A DNA stretch of 64,000 bases from Pomacea canaliculata (taxonomy: Eukaryota; Mollusca; Gastropoda; Architaenioglossa; Ampullariidae), in NCBI RefSeq assembly GCF_003073045.1, contig NC_037594.1:31546737-31610736 (forward strand). The letters run 5' to 3'. The translations under genes and the position numbers were made by a program. Under the pieces are notes generated by a model. The model was given only the letters and a program-made list of their open reading frames with translations. It did not search any database and was not told where the DNA came from. Shown piece after piece: positions 23,001-36,100 of this stretch; position 1 is the stretch's first letter, and every line of letters begins with the position of its first letter.

Positions 23001-24320
23001 ACGGTCGTTGGGAGGAAAAGACCAAACTAAACAAGACCCTGACAAGCCGTAGCATGTCTAAGCGCGATGCAAACCTGATCAATGACAACAGTTACATCAT
23101 TACAGGTAACTCATGTTGAGAGGTTACAGATCTGCATTCCATTGATCTTACATACAAAGGCTTTCCTCAAGGTGGAGCCGACGGTGCTGGTGTCCGCCAT
23201 GTTGAGGAGTGTGTTGACAGCATCGTGTACAACACGGGTTGATCCCAAATAAATCTTCAAAATACATGTGACACGCTCGCACAATTGTATCTAATAATAA
23301 CAGTGTTAGGATAATATGACATCTCTGAAACAGGTCCACACACACACACACAGCAAACGCAGATGAACATACACATGTACGTATCTATTCCCTATCGTAC
23401 ATTCTCGCACTGACGATTGAGGTAAGCACAACACACCTGTTGTCTAAACTCATAAATGAAAGCAGATGCCAAGTGATACGAGAACATAGATAAATCTCAA
23501 ATAAATCTAGAAATGCGAATTTTGTTTATCTGTGTGTGTGAGAGAGAGAGAGAGAAAGTGTGAACGAGGTAGATAGAGATATAGGAGTAGGATGGCAAAG
23601 TGGTAATCAGCGATGGTGAACGGAGGAAACATAAGAAAGAATGTCAACTAAAATATGAAATTTTGTGTTACGGTAGCGTGTAAAAATGTGTTACGGATTG
23701 AAGCTAGCAACAATGTACATTATCGTGTTATTATGATGACTTGATGACATTGTATTCGCTACAACGTCTGTTATTTTCAGTGTACAAGATGAAAGGTTCT
23801 CAACTCTCTTTTACCAGTAAAACCGTTTAATAAACGCATGTGTTTAATACTATTTTACAAGAATAATATTGTTCTAATAGTTTTATACAGCAAACATTCT
23901 GTGATTACAGCCATGGTGTATCTGAGTTTATTTAGCTAATCGTAGTAATTCTTTCAGTGTGGCGCCTAATATGATTAAATACCAGACAACCTGTAAAGGA
24001 TAAATTTCAAATATCTGCTCTAGATACAAGAAAAATATCCTCTTTAAAAGGAAACAAATACAACTTTTTTGGCTGTCCTGAGGTTCTGCTTTAGATCCTA
24101 AACAAACGCGAGAAGAAGAAGAAAAGAAAACAACTTTCTCGCCTTCTAAAAATTTACTTACATCCAGACAGACAAAAGGAAAGAGTGAAAAATACGTTGA
24201 TAAAGGACATTTTTTCATTGCTAGCTACCTCAGTATCAGCAACTTCAGTGGACTAATCAGCCACACCAAAATAAAGAAATCTCTGCGAATCACTCAGGCT
24301 GTAGGGACTTTAGACATGCT
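23001..24320. other. Intergenic, nothing recognised
   Basis: AT-rich sequence between the unknown gene and the repeats preceding ABCB copy A. It contains only short CA/GA microsatellites (about 23339-23352, 23530-23560) and the putative AATAAA of the upstream gene. Confidence 0.5.
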
Positions 24321-25105
24321 ATCAGACCGCTGGCAAGGGACATAACAGTGAAGTAACAGTTCAGTGTGTTTCAAAGCACGCTTATCTCCCCTGCACTGTG
24401 GCCTCAGTGGGTCTTACTTCACAAGGTACCAGAACTATACAACCAGTAAGGAAAACAACCTAAATTAGTGTTATGGTAGCTTATAGCATATCAACATAGA
24501 GGAAACCAGTCCTTGTTCATCTTTCATCTTTATCTATGAAGCAATAGACCCTCGGCTATTGAACACCGGAATGGTTATTTTGAAAGGGAATCATTTTTCA
24601 CTTTTAACTGCAGATAAAAGCGTCTGTGCCTTGTTATCTGAGCTACGCATAGCTTAAAACATAGTGCAGTGAAGCAAGAGAGTAAGAGAATAAGAATAAA
24701 TTATGAAGTTTAATAAATAAAATTAACGTGTCTGGATGACAAATGTTTTTGAATGCGCTTCCAGTGATCACGTGTCCACAGCACCAAGCCCAGTTCCCAT
24801 CAATAAAAGATGGTGTTATGTTGCAAGCTCCCGCTTCACAGCCTTTCAGCCAACTCAGATGTCGTTGCTAGTGTATCGCTGGACACAAGTTTTCCATCAG
24901 CCACCAGCCACCACCACCACCATCAGTTCAAAATGACCACTCGCCTTTATCAGACCACTGGCAAGGGACATAACAGTGAAGGAACAGTTCAGCGTGTTTC
25001 AAAGCTAGGTTATCTCCCCTGCACTGTGGCCTCAGATGTCATTGCTAGTGTATCGCTGGACACGTGTTCCATCAGCCACCACCACCATCAGTTCAAAATG
25101 ACTTC
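24321..25105. repeat. Interleaved direct repeats downstream of ABCB copy A
   Basis: The segment 24321-24408 (starting ATCAGACCGCTGGCAAGGGA) recurs at about 24945-25032. The segment about 24855-24940 (GTGTATCGCTGGACAC, CACCATCAGTTCAAAATGAC) recurs at about 25034-25105. Copies are about 90 per cent alike by eye. The arrangement suggests local tandem duplication in the 3' flank of copy A. No transposon ends were identified. Confidence 0.75.
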
Positions 25106-25329
25106 ACTCGCCTGTAAACACAGTGCGTTTCTTACTGCAGTTAAAGGATTCAGATAAAAAAAATATCATAAACGGGATTCTCTCAGTTCTGGATGAACTG
25201 TGTTGTAAACAAATGCTTCCCAAATGGCGCATGAAAACTGCAAGTTTCTGAGGCGTAACGACAATCACAGTCCTGTTGGCCAGCGACTTGGTGGGTAGGT
25301 CAGGAGCTGGCCGACATCTTGGCACGTGA

Positions 25330-27115
25330 TCAGTCGGCCTCGCCATCGTCCTTCAGTTGCAGCAGGTTGTAATACTCTCCCTTTCATGGCCAGAAGCTGA
25401 CTGTGGGTGCCGCTCTCCACCACCTGCCCCTGACCTATGACCGCGATCATGTCGGCGTTCTGGATGGTTGACAGTCGCTGAGCGATGACGATGCACGTGC
25501 GGCCTTCACATGCCTTCTGGAGGGCTTCTTGCACCACCTGCACGTCAACATAAACAGATAGGTAGTGAGTTCGATTCCCTCGTGACCTTAAGAGCCATGA
25601 ATGTAAGTGGTTCACATACTGCCCGAGATGGCGTGTAAAATTCAAAGCCCAATCTCTCCTAGAAAGAAATTTTGATAGGCTCAAGCAGACCTCGAACTAG
25701 AGATTTTCTTTTCCAAAATCGAGTAGAGTAGCCAGTAGGTTACGAAGAACCTTCGGTAGACCACGTTATAATCACATGCATATAAAGACAATACTCTAGT
25801 TGATATTGATAGGCCTAGTTGGTCCTTTGAGGTCGCTTTCATCAATGAATTGGTTTGTTTTGTTTTGTTGTTGTTTTTTTTTCGGCGAACCTACCCGCTG
25901 GCTCTCTGTGTCCAGGGCAGAGGTCGTCTCGTCCAGCAGCAGGACACGTGGGTTACGCACGAGTGCGCGTGCGATCGCGATTCGCTGCTTCTGCCCACCA
26001 CTCAGTTGTGTCCCTTTGTCGCCTACATTAGTCTCATAACCCTTGTCATCAGAAAGAAAAGACTGTTTAGCTGTTTACTAAGGTGTGGGTTGAAAGGCAG
26101 AGGGGATGATGAAAAATAAACGAAGAAGGTAAAATAGCATGACACGTTTAACATTCTGTGTGTGTTTGTCATGAGAGACACTCGCACACGTTTGTGTTGT
26201 ATAATTCTGCAGCCCACTGTAGGCCTCCACACACATACAATATGTTTGGTTGTGATGACCTCACTACTCACAAACTTGACCAGTGGCCTCACCACTCACC
26301 TGCGGAAGACTCTCGATGAAGCTGTGGATGTTGGCGGTCTTGGCCGCAGCGATGATGTCAGCCATCGGCACTTCCCGCGTGTTGTCGCCGTAGGCGATGT
26401 TGCTGGCGATGCTGCCGTCCATCAGAACTGGCTCCTGCGACACCAGGCCGATCTGCTGCCGCAACCACCGGAGGTCAAGGTTGCGGTGTCCTCGCCGTCC
26501 AATGACTAAAAACGACAATCGCGAGAAACCCTCAAATCACGCGGTATAGTGCGAGAGTTTTTCAGGTGGCATTCCTGTGGATATGCTCATCTGTCAATTT
26601 CCGAAGGGACGTTTTTCACATAGTCTAGAGAATAGCCGTCTGTATAGGTATGTATACACACTGTAGGTATTGTTAGATAATTGTCACAGCCATGAGACTA
26701 TGAGGTCTTGTTATTCGCTGGAACTTACAGTTGTAGTTTAGGCTAGGTAAGTAATGTTCGTCGATCCTTTTTATTATAATTTTTATTATATAGTTATTTT
26801 TGTTAATTTCTGCATGGCATGCGTCATCAAACACAATACATACACACACATACCTATACACAATCCAAACACGATAGGAAGATTTTGCGGAATATCACGA
26901 GATGATATCACACTTACCAAAGCTCCATAATCTGGTTCGTAGAACCTTAGTAACAGTTGAATGATTGTAGACTTGCCGCAGCCACTTTTCCCGACCAGCG
27001 CCAGGGTGTGACCTGCTTCCAGAGACATCGTCAGGCCACCCAGCACCCGAACTGTGGGACGCGTGGGGTAGAAGAAGGTCACGTCGGCCACTGCCACCTG
27101 TCCGCTGCAGTTCGT
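25330..27115 (-). CDS. Copy A: nucleotide-binding domain 2 (exons 22-25) with Gln in the H-loop
   Basis: Exons 26918-27115, 26300-26505, 25895-26041 and 25330-25537. Motifs: A-loop [15 protein letters not shown]; Walker [11 protein letters not shown]-loop [10 protein letters not shown]; signature LSGGQKQR; Walker [13 protein letters not shown] with the catalytic Glu. The expected switch His reads [12 protein letters not shown], so His is replaced by Gln (CAG). Loss of this His abolishes or strongly reduces hydrolysis in many ABC proteins. Exon 23 is one base short near its 5' end, and exon 25 has one extra A (AAAGGG against AAGGG in B). With that base removed the tail reads [10 protein letters not shown] and ends in GEAD. 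Confidence 0.88.
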
Positions 27116-30100
27116 CTGAAACACCCGAACACGTGCACGAGAAGATGAACAGGTATGATCAAAGGGCAGACTACAAAAACGTTATGGAGAAATTGTGTAA
27201 GGATAAACAAAGGGGTGGTTAGCTGGATGGATAGATGGATTAAAAGACATGCACACGAGTGTATTTGTACCCGACTGTTGACTTCGAACCCTCTTTAAGC
27301 AAAGACAAAGGATTACTTTGGCAAAGAAGTGCTAACTTTATAAACCTCGAGGGTGAGGCCCTGCATTTAATTACCAAAGTTTGAGCATTAATCCCGAGCA
27401 CCTACCAGTGTCAGACCACCGGACTTATTGATGTCGATCTTGGGCTGGCTGTCAATGATGGCGAACAACCTGCCGGCAGCCAGCTTGGCCCTCACATAGT
27501 AGAGTCCGTAGGAACTTTGATAGCCAGCAGATGAGATACCGAGTACTATTGTAATAACGACTCTACAAAAAGAAAAAAAAACGTGAAATCAATCATATCA
27601 CAATCCTGATATTTTATTATACTGCATATTAATTAATTTGTAAACATATAGTCGCACTCAGAGAAGAAGCTGATGTTAGAGTCAAACGAGTGAAGTACAA
27701 TATGTGTTGTGTTCGCACACAGATGAAAAGATCCTCTGAATTTTGTCATTGAATGACCATCATCATCCCCTTAGCTGGCAACAGTCGGACACGGAGCAAG
27801 CCGGCCCACCCGTCGGACCAATCCACCAGTCCTCTCGTCAGAAGCGGGGTGGGATATCGATGCTTTACACAAAGCCAGCATCTAAGGCTATACATCAGGT
27901 CAACCCAAACAGATGCCACGTGCAGAGGGAAAAAGCGAGGCCAAGACGAGATCTGAACCCAGGGCAGCTAATCCTCATTGCTCGTCAGAGGGCCATAATG
28001 AGATACATCATAGTGGACAGCCAGTCTACTTCTCTAGTACTTACTTTATTTTTCGTGAAGGAATATTCAAGGAGACTCTAGGAAGACTGTAGAGATGATG
28101 AAAGGATAAACTTTCTCTACCTCCATTCCTCTAAATATCTTTCAGTTTGTACTCCAGTCAAACACAAGCATCACGTGATGAGATACTGACCTGAAGACGG
28201 CGAAGAACTTCATCTCTTCATTGGCCACCAGCATCGTACCGTAGGTGAAGGCCGCGGCGTAGAGCCGAAGACGATGCTGTTGGAGATGCCGTAGAACACG
28301 CCGTGAGTGACTGCTGCCTTCGTCATCTTCTGCCAGAGGGAGGCTTGGTTACAAGGGGCAATAACTGAGGCTTGCGATGAGGTGGCATCAGGCATATTAC
28401 AATAGTAGAGTTAATTGGTACAGCCCCTATATCAAAGGCTTGCTCAAAGGCTTTAAAAAAATAAATGATGATGATGATGACGATGAGGCGGAGGAGGAGG
28501 AGGAGGATGAGGAGGAGGATGATGAGGAGGAATCTAGTCTCAAAGTAGAGTTCGTTCGTTAAAGTGAATGCATTGGCATAGAGGAGGTCTGCAGTCTTGC
28601 ACTTATAGACAGAGAGGACAGAGACACCTGTTCCCACCTGTTCGATGCACTGAGGATGAGCTCCAGCCTCTCAATGAACACGTCTGCTCTGTTCAGTGAT
28701 GTCAGTGTACGGATATTGTCCACAGCTTCAGAGCAAAGCTAAACAAAGGACACGGGAATAGAGACATTCCTCGCCAAACTCTAATACTTTGAGCTATTCA
28801 CTAATATAATTATGATTGTCGTGGACGGCATGTGTACCTCACTCCAGCGTTTCCCAACAGAGCTTCATCCTATGATCGATGAGTAAATTGTGACATGCTG
28901 TCGATTCATCATTATCACTTAACATATTGGTATAAGGCATCTTTAAAAGAAAAAAAGAAAATATTTCCGATTTTAAGATTAAAACCTTTTGGCAAATATT
29001 ATACCTTGCCAGCATCTTGCACCATGGATTTCTCCAAATTGGCCATGCCTTTCTGAAGCTGTCTCTGAGCTATGTCTGCGATAATCATGACAGGTATGAA
29101 GACCAGGGTCACCAGAGTCAACTTCCAGCCGAACACGAAGGCGATCACCAGAGTAGCAGCGACCGTGAAGACAGCTTCCACCACCTGACCCAGCTTGGAC
29201 CCTGCGGCCTGGGTACAGAGAGAATCTTGGTATCAAACTACCCACCTTTGCACCCAAGTGTCCGCGCGTGCTTTTGTTTGTGTGTGTGTGTGTGTGTGCC
29301 TGCATGAAGGTTTCTCAAAACATTAATTCAATCATTAGTCAATCACTCATGTTTTTCTCGATCTTTCTTCACTATTTGAACTAAAGTTCCATCAAGTCCA
29401 CGACATCTGTGTTTCAGTCTGAACATAAATGGGAAAACACCGTGCACGTTACAACTACTTAAGGTTTGGTTTTGAATTCAACATTTCCTAATCCACGTGC
29501 CCGGGTACGAGGATCAGATACACGTATATCCTGTGGGGCACAAAATGTGTGACACTGATAGTGATGAAGAGATGAAGAACCGTGAACGAATTCAACACAA
29601 ATCCACAGGCAAGAACTGCTGGTCTCGGAACAGTTGGCGATGTAACATGAAGTAGTCTTCCTTTGCTATAGAAAGGCAATGTCTCCCTCGCTAACTCAGC
29701 AGACGCCACGAAGGTCCACAATGATCACGTGATCCAATGGTTGGAGCTCAGCATGTCGCCAAGGACAGAAGGGCTTTGTATACTCGTGAACAACTGGGGC
29801 AAGAAGTTTACTGTTCGTGAAACTAGATATTATCCCCTTTTCTCAAAAACTTAAAGAAAAAAAACATTTTTACTATTGTTTACAAGGAAATGATTGTGGC
29901 TCACCATTTGAACTGTCGCCGCATCGGCCCAGAGTTTTGTGGTCAGGACACTGACTTGGTTCTTTGGGTCATCAAAGAAGTTCATGTCCTACCACAAACC
30001 ACACAAAACTTTCAGTGGCATTGGGTACCTCTGTCTTGGAGGACTTGTACATGATGTTATTTTGTATACTGCTTCATTTTGTGATTTACTGTATTTGACT

Positions 30101-33100
30101 AAAATATATTATTCTTCTTTCTTACTTTCTCCCAGCCCACCTCATCCTGACTTCTTCTCGCCAACTCACTCCAGGTCTTTCTTTAAATGATTGATGAATA
30201 TTGACAAACTGTAACATTTCTGTCACAACATTTGACATTTCTTTTGTAGAGTGAGGTAGGATGCTGCATGGTGGTACAGGATGATACAGATGATTCAGGA
30301 TGGTTTAAGATGGTGTAGGGTGGAGCAGTAGGAGTGGTGCAGGATGTTTAGTCTGTAGTAGGAAGAAGCAGGGTGCTATACCTGTCGCATCAGTGCCTTG
30401 AACGTCCTACTGCGCAGACGAGCCGTCAACTTTGACCCCCACAATGACATGCAGTAGTGCTGAAACAATCGGTTGCCATTTTAGGGAGAAGACAAATTAA
30501 TCAAGACTTACTGGTACATGCTTGAAATTAATGACACCGCTTGACCACACTGCACGACAAAAAACTGCAGTCCATGTTGTGACCATGCCATACATGAACA
30601 AGGTGAAAGGTCGCTTAAGATGTCCGCCAATCACAAAATAAACGATTCGATTGCTTTCAGAATTAAGAGTAGGAAATGTGAGTGGTTCACCAAGAAGGCA
30701 GAGCTGAGTCCTTATCTTCTTGATGAACTCACCTGCAGCAAATTAAGAAATCCCATGGCCAGGCCGATGCCAATGACAATCATGCCCAGGACCATGGCTT
30801 GATACGACTGCTCCTCCTTGTCTGTACACGCGAAGATCTGGACTCAAACAGAAACAATGTCATGTAAGGTAGAGACAGGTGTACACACAGGTTTTCTGTG
30901 AAACGGCAGCCAAGTCTTCAAGCACACTTCCTTTCTCTCACAATGTCGCTCTCATCATCTAATTGCATTATGTTTTTTCCTTCACACTAACTTAACTTAC
31001 TCTGATAAATTCTGTTGAAAGGAAACCGAAAGCTGGCGGACCGAGACCAGACGCTGAGCAACAAATAAATCCAACCAGCATTAAGAACCACTCCGGGGCA
31101 TTGAGCTGCAAAATTCTTTTTAGACAGGATGGATATTCTTCCTCTTTCTGGAACCAAACCGTCATCAGTTCAAGGTATCATTCCTTCCTATAAGTCGTAG
31201 TTCCTGACTTATATTTCATAGCTTAACAGTTGTTAGTGTTTGACTTGCTTGACAACTATTTAGTTATACAAGATGAAGCCGGCTACGTACCTCAGTCACG
31301 TCCACGTCTTTGCCCACGTGACTCCCGCTGCTGATGCTGCGTTTGCTGGAGCGGATGCTGAGAGTGCGGAACCGGCCGGAGACAGTGGAAACTCGACTCA
31401 ACCTCAATTTCTGCTGGTCCGAGTCTTCCTCGGCCAAAGACTCGCCATCAGCAGCATCATCATCATCCTCTAGAACATCCAGGTCTCTTACGTCTGTCAA
31501 CGTGCAGGAAACGGTGTTCAGCGTCATTGAAATAAAAGGATGATCGAGCTTCATCGCGGGTTAGGAACTATCCACTCTCAACCTTTGACAACATTATTCT
31601 ACCATGTCTTGTAGTCTTGTCCTCTACAGTCTTAGGCCAAAAGAAATGTTTCAATCAAGATTACAATCATCATTAAATTGACGGCTCTGTTCCTGTTGTC
31701 ACTAGAGGACTTGGTGGAAGTGCTATTAGACAATTTAATAGTGCCACTAATTTATCTTCTACAGTGAAGTGTTTATTAGACAATGTAAGATAATAACAAT
31801 AATTTGTTCTACAGAGCAGTTCAGTCCAAGTTGTTAACATACCTTTTCCTGTTTCTTTTTCTGCTGTGCACTGAAAGAATTCACATTTTTCATTTTAGTC
31901 TCAACTGAAAAATAAACTGTCGAAGTTGTTCTTCCAAAATACTTATAAACATTTTGTTAACCTTTCCCGACTGTACTGCAGCGTGCATTTTGTTTGTCGG
32001 TTAAATAAAACGATTGTCAAAAATATTTGACTATTTCCTATAGCCAGTTCCAATAATAATGTTCGACGTTCCATATATATATAATAAATCTCTGTGAGAG
32101 AGAGAGAGAGAAAGCTGAGAGATACGTTGTGTTAAAAAGTGTTTCACTATTTTCATCTTGAGTTCAGTTCCTTGTTAACGTGTGATAATATCTACTTCCT
32201 TTGACCATTATTCAATTATACATAGACGGTAGGTATTCGAGGTTAGCCTCCTTTTCGTCTGAGCGTTTCGAGGGTGAATGCAGTCGCTTTGTTGAGAGTG
32301 ATAGGTGTGTCTCACCTGCAGGTTGATCAGTTGAGCGTACAGTCCACCTTTGGCGATGAGACTGTGGTGGTTGCCTTCCTCCTCCTTGCAGCCAGCACTG
32401 ATGGAGACAATTTTGTCCGCGTTCCTGATGGTGGACAGGCGATGAGCGATAACGATCGTGGTCCTCCCTGCCCAGCCTGTCACAACAGCATCACGTGACT
32501 GGGTTACACTGATATTTTCTAGAGTTTATCAATATTTTGTTATTTAAAAAATACGGAGTCTTAAGTTTTCCATGTGTATATAAATATATAAACACATACA
32601 CAAATTGTTTTGCAAAGTAAATAATCAAGAATAACACTTTACCTGAGAATATATCTTCTTGCATAACAAATAAGACCATTTTCTAGAGAATTTATATTTT
32701 TATTAAATATTCTAATATCCCTCTAGTTGTAGATACAAGCACTCACTGGATTATTATTATAATTATCTAATTATTACCGTTGCCCCCACCCCTATCACAA
32801 ACCCGAGTGCATAGCCCCCACGTGTCGGCGGCATGATAAGGCTAGGAAGCACTGGTGGCTATGGGGAGCCTGTCACGGACCTTCTCCAGTGCGCTCTGCA
32901 CGGCGGCCTCGCTCTCGTGGTCCAACGCTGACGTGGCCTCGTCCAGCAGCAGGATGCGCGGGTTGCGCACGAGGGCGCGTGCAATGGCGATGCGCTGCTT
33001 CTGCCCCCGACTCAGCTGCGCCCCCCTCTCTCCCACCAGCGTGTCGTAGCCCTGGAAACCACAGGATGACCTGCTTATGACCCGAGTTAGTTTTCAGCGG

Positions 33101-36100
33101 AGGAAGCGTGACATTAGGCAGGAGATGTGAACTCACTGCAGACAGTCACGACAAGTGTGAGATCGCATGAGAGAAAGGAAACGTGGGAAAAAATAAGGTG
33201 AAGCGAAGTGTGAAGTGAAAATAGACAGGTAGGCAAAGGTCAGAGAGGAAAGATAGACGCAAAAGTAAACGAAGGGCAGATAAAAAGGTAAATGTTGGGT
33301 AATCAAGGGACTTAATTAAGAAATGGGTTGGTAGAGAGGGAAGGCAGGACATATGCTGACAAGTCAACAATATTCATCCTTGCTGGTTCATCTGCTCATC
33401 AGTCATGTTTGTCCGTTCCTACCTGAGGAAGCTGTGAAATGAAGCCATGGGCGTTGGCCTCTTTGGCGGCAGCTTCGATGGCGGCCTGGGTGACGTCACG
33501 CTTGCCGTACCTGATGTTTTCAGCGATGGTGGCAGCAAAGAGCACGGGCTCCTGACTGACCACGCTGATCTGGTCTCGTAGCCATTTCAGATTCAAGGTC
33601 TTGATGTCGTGTCCATCCACCGTGACCTGTTTTCACGTGAGGTCAGACACGAAATGAGCGACAGCCAACGAGGCTGGCAGCAAACCAAACTTTTAAAGCA
33701 AGTCTTCTATCAATTCTTCACATCGTACTTCTGCAAAAGAAGACTTGCTTTAAAATGTTTAAGGACCTTGATATATTTTTAGTTTTATATTGGGCGTGGG
33801 TGCAAGCTTCGCTGCATGTCTGCGCATGCGTATGTCTACGCGATAGAAACTAAAGTAACTCAAGAACAGCCAAGAGATGTTGAACGTTCATCCCTAAGCT
33901 GACCTGCCCCATTTCCGGGTCATAAAATCTCTGTAAGAGTTGAATAATCGTACTCTTCCGCATCCGCTGGCTCCTACCAATGCCACAGTCTGACCTGGGT
34001 CCACTCGAAGGTCAAGGCCATTCAGCACCTGCAACCCAGCACCTGTTCTAACAATACAGTCAACAAGGCAGCTCTGTTCTTAGCCAAACCTTGCATCAGA
34101 ACAAGCTCCACCATCTCTCTAGTCACAGGCTTTAACCAACTTTTAAACGATGTCAGAAGGTCTGAGACTAACTTCAATTTGCTGTTAGTTCAGGCATTGC
34201 CGGTGTTACCTTGGAAACCACTTACTGGTATATCCGGTCTGGCAGGATACAAAAAGTGGACGTTCTTGAACTCGACCAGCCCCTGAAGATTTTCTATCTT
34301 TTCCCCTTTGTCAGAACTAACATCAATCTGAGGCCAACGGTCGATGACCTCGAATATCTTGGTGGCTGCTGCGCGAGCGCTGGAGATGCTCTCAAGGTTC
34401 GTCAGAGCAGTGCCAAGACACGCGGCTCCAGCGAAGGTCGCTAAGAAGACCTGCAATAATAAAATTGTCCTTCCTCACAATCTGTTACTGCGGTTCATTT
34501 CCCGTGTGACTTATAAAGACACGTTTTAAACCCCCGAAAAAATGTCAGATCACATACACAACTTGTTTTGGCGGTTATACCATTAAGTTTAATAGTATCT
34601 TTAGGATCCCTTCCTTGTATACCATCTATGATATCCTTAGTTGGTTAGAAACTTACAGTTATAATGTCTCCGGGGCTAAAACCCTCCGTCTGTATTAAGA
34701 TGGATGCCATACCAGAAACAAACAGCTGAGGAGAAGAACATGAGCATCCAATACGAGGCAATGGCGATGCCGAGGTAAACACCTTTTCTGGATCCAGCCT
34801 TCACGGCGTAAACCAAGTTGTCTTCGTAGCTTTGATAAACGATGGTTATAAAGATGTTCACTTTACACTAGCAAATAAATTATGAAGAAACATTGTCTGG
34901 TACCAGCATGAATATTAAGTTTTTGTTTATCATCGCAAGAGGCAGGAGATGCAAGAAACCTACAGACAAAATAAGAGATACGAGCGCTCATACAATATAC
35001 TCTTACACAACGAGACCATGTGGTCTTCAACGGGACAAAGAAATCTGCTTCAGTGATGTCCAGCTCCTTTTTATAACTCCCTTTGTGTCAGATATGACTT
35101 ATTTATTCTTAATTATTTTAATTTCTTTGCCCAAATTTATTTATTCATTTCTTTAAATGGCCTGATCTGCGGAGGAAGAGGAGACAACCCCTGTGCACAG
35201 TTTTTACCGCTTGTGTTCCTTTTCTTGTCCCTGGAAGGCCTGCACGGTGCGGATGGCCCTCAGGGCCTGTTCGGCGATGGCCCCTGACTTGGCGTACGCC
35301 TGCAGTTCCCGGATGGACGCCATGTCTACCAGCTTCACGAAAAATACACATCACAAAATGTATCTGTCGAGTCCTACAATGGTGTGTGTGTGGTAAAGAA
35401 GAAACAGAGAAATAAGAAAAGAAGACATGGCATAGAAGGTCAAGGCAGTGACAGACTGTGAAAAGGAAAGATAATCAGCTAAAAAAATGTCTGCATTAAA
35501 AAGCAACAACGAGAAAAAATAAGGATTTGCATCTGCTGTAAACGATCGAAAATACTAAAATATTCCACATTAGTGCGGGTCCGGTCATTAATTACCTCTC
35601 AACAAAGAAATTTTTCATAAAATATCAATAAAAGATAATTAAAGCCCATTCAAAAGTACTTAAACGTTATTTAAAAGTTTGCAATGCTTATAAAAAGTAA
35701 TCAAATACCTATGAAAACCATCAAAAAGTCCAAATAAGCATTAAGATTCTTATATAAAATATTTAAATGCTCATACATACTTTCATCATTAAAGCGCTGG
35801 CAATTATAACGAAGGCCCGAAGGCGATGACAGCGAGAGTGAGCTTCCAGCCCTGGATAAAGGCGACGATGTATGAGACAAGCCACGAGGTCATCCACTGC
35901 ACGACGATGGCCACCTTCTCGAAAAGTCCTTCACTGATCTTCTGTATATCACTGCACATCACCCTTCTCTTCGTTATTGTTTGTTGTTGTTTTTTTGTTT
36001 TATTTTTTGGGGTTTTTTGTGTCAAGGGGACAAAATTATTTATTACTGATCATCAGTTCAGAGGAAGGTAGGGACTGACTTGAAGTGCATTTGATTTTTA

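Noticed and set aside
28377-28562. Acidic DDDD/EEEE open frame in a copy A intron
   Set aside because: It is the GAT/GAG simple repeat in translation, antisense to copy A.
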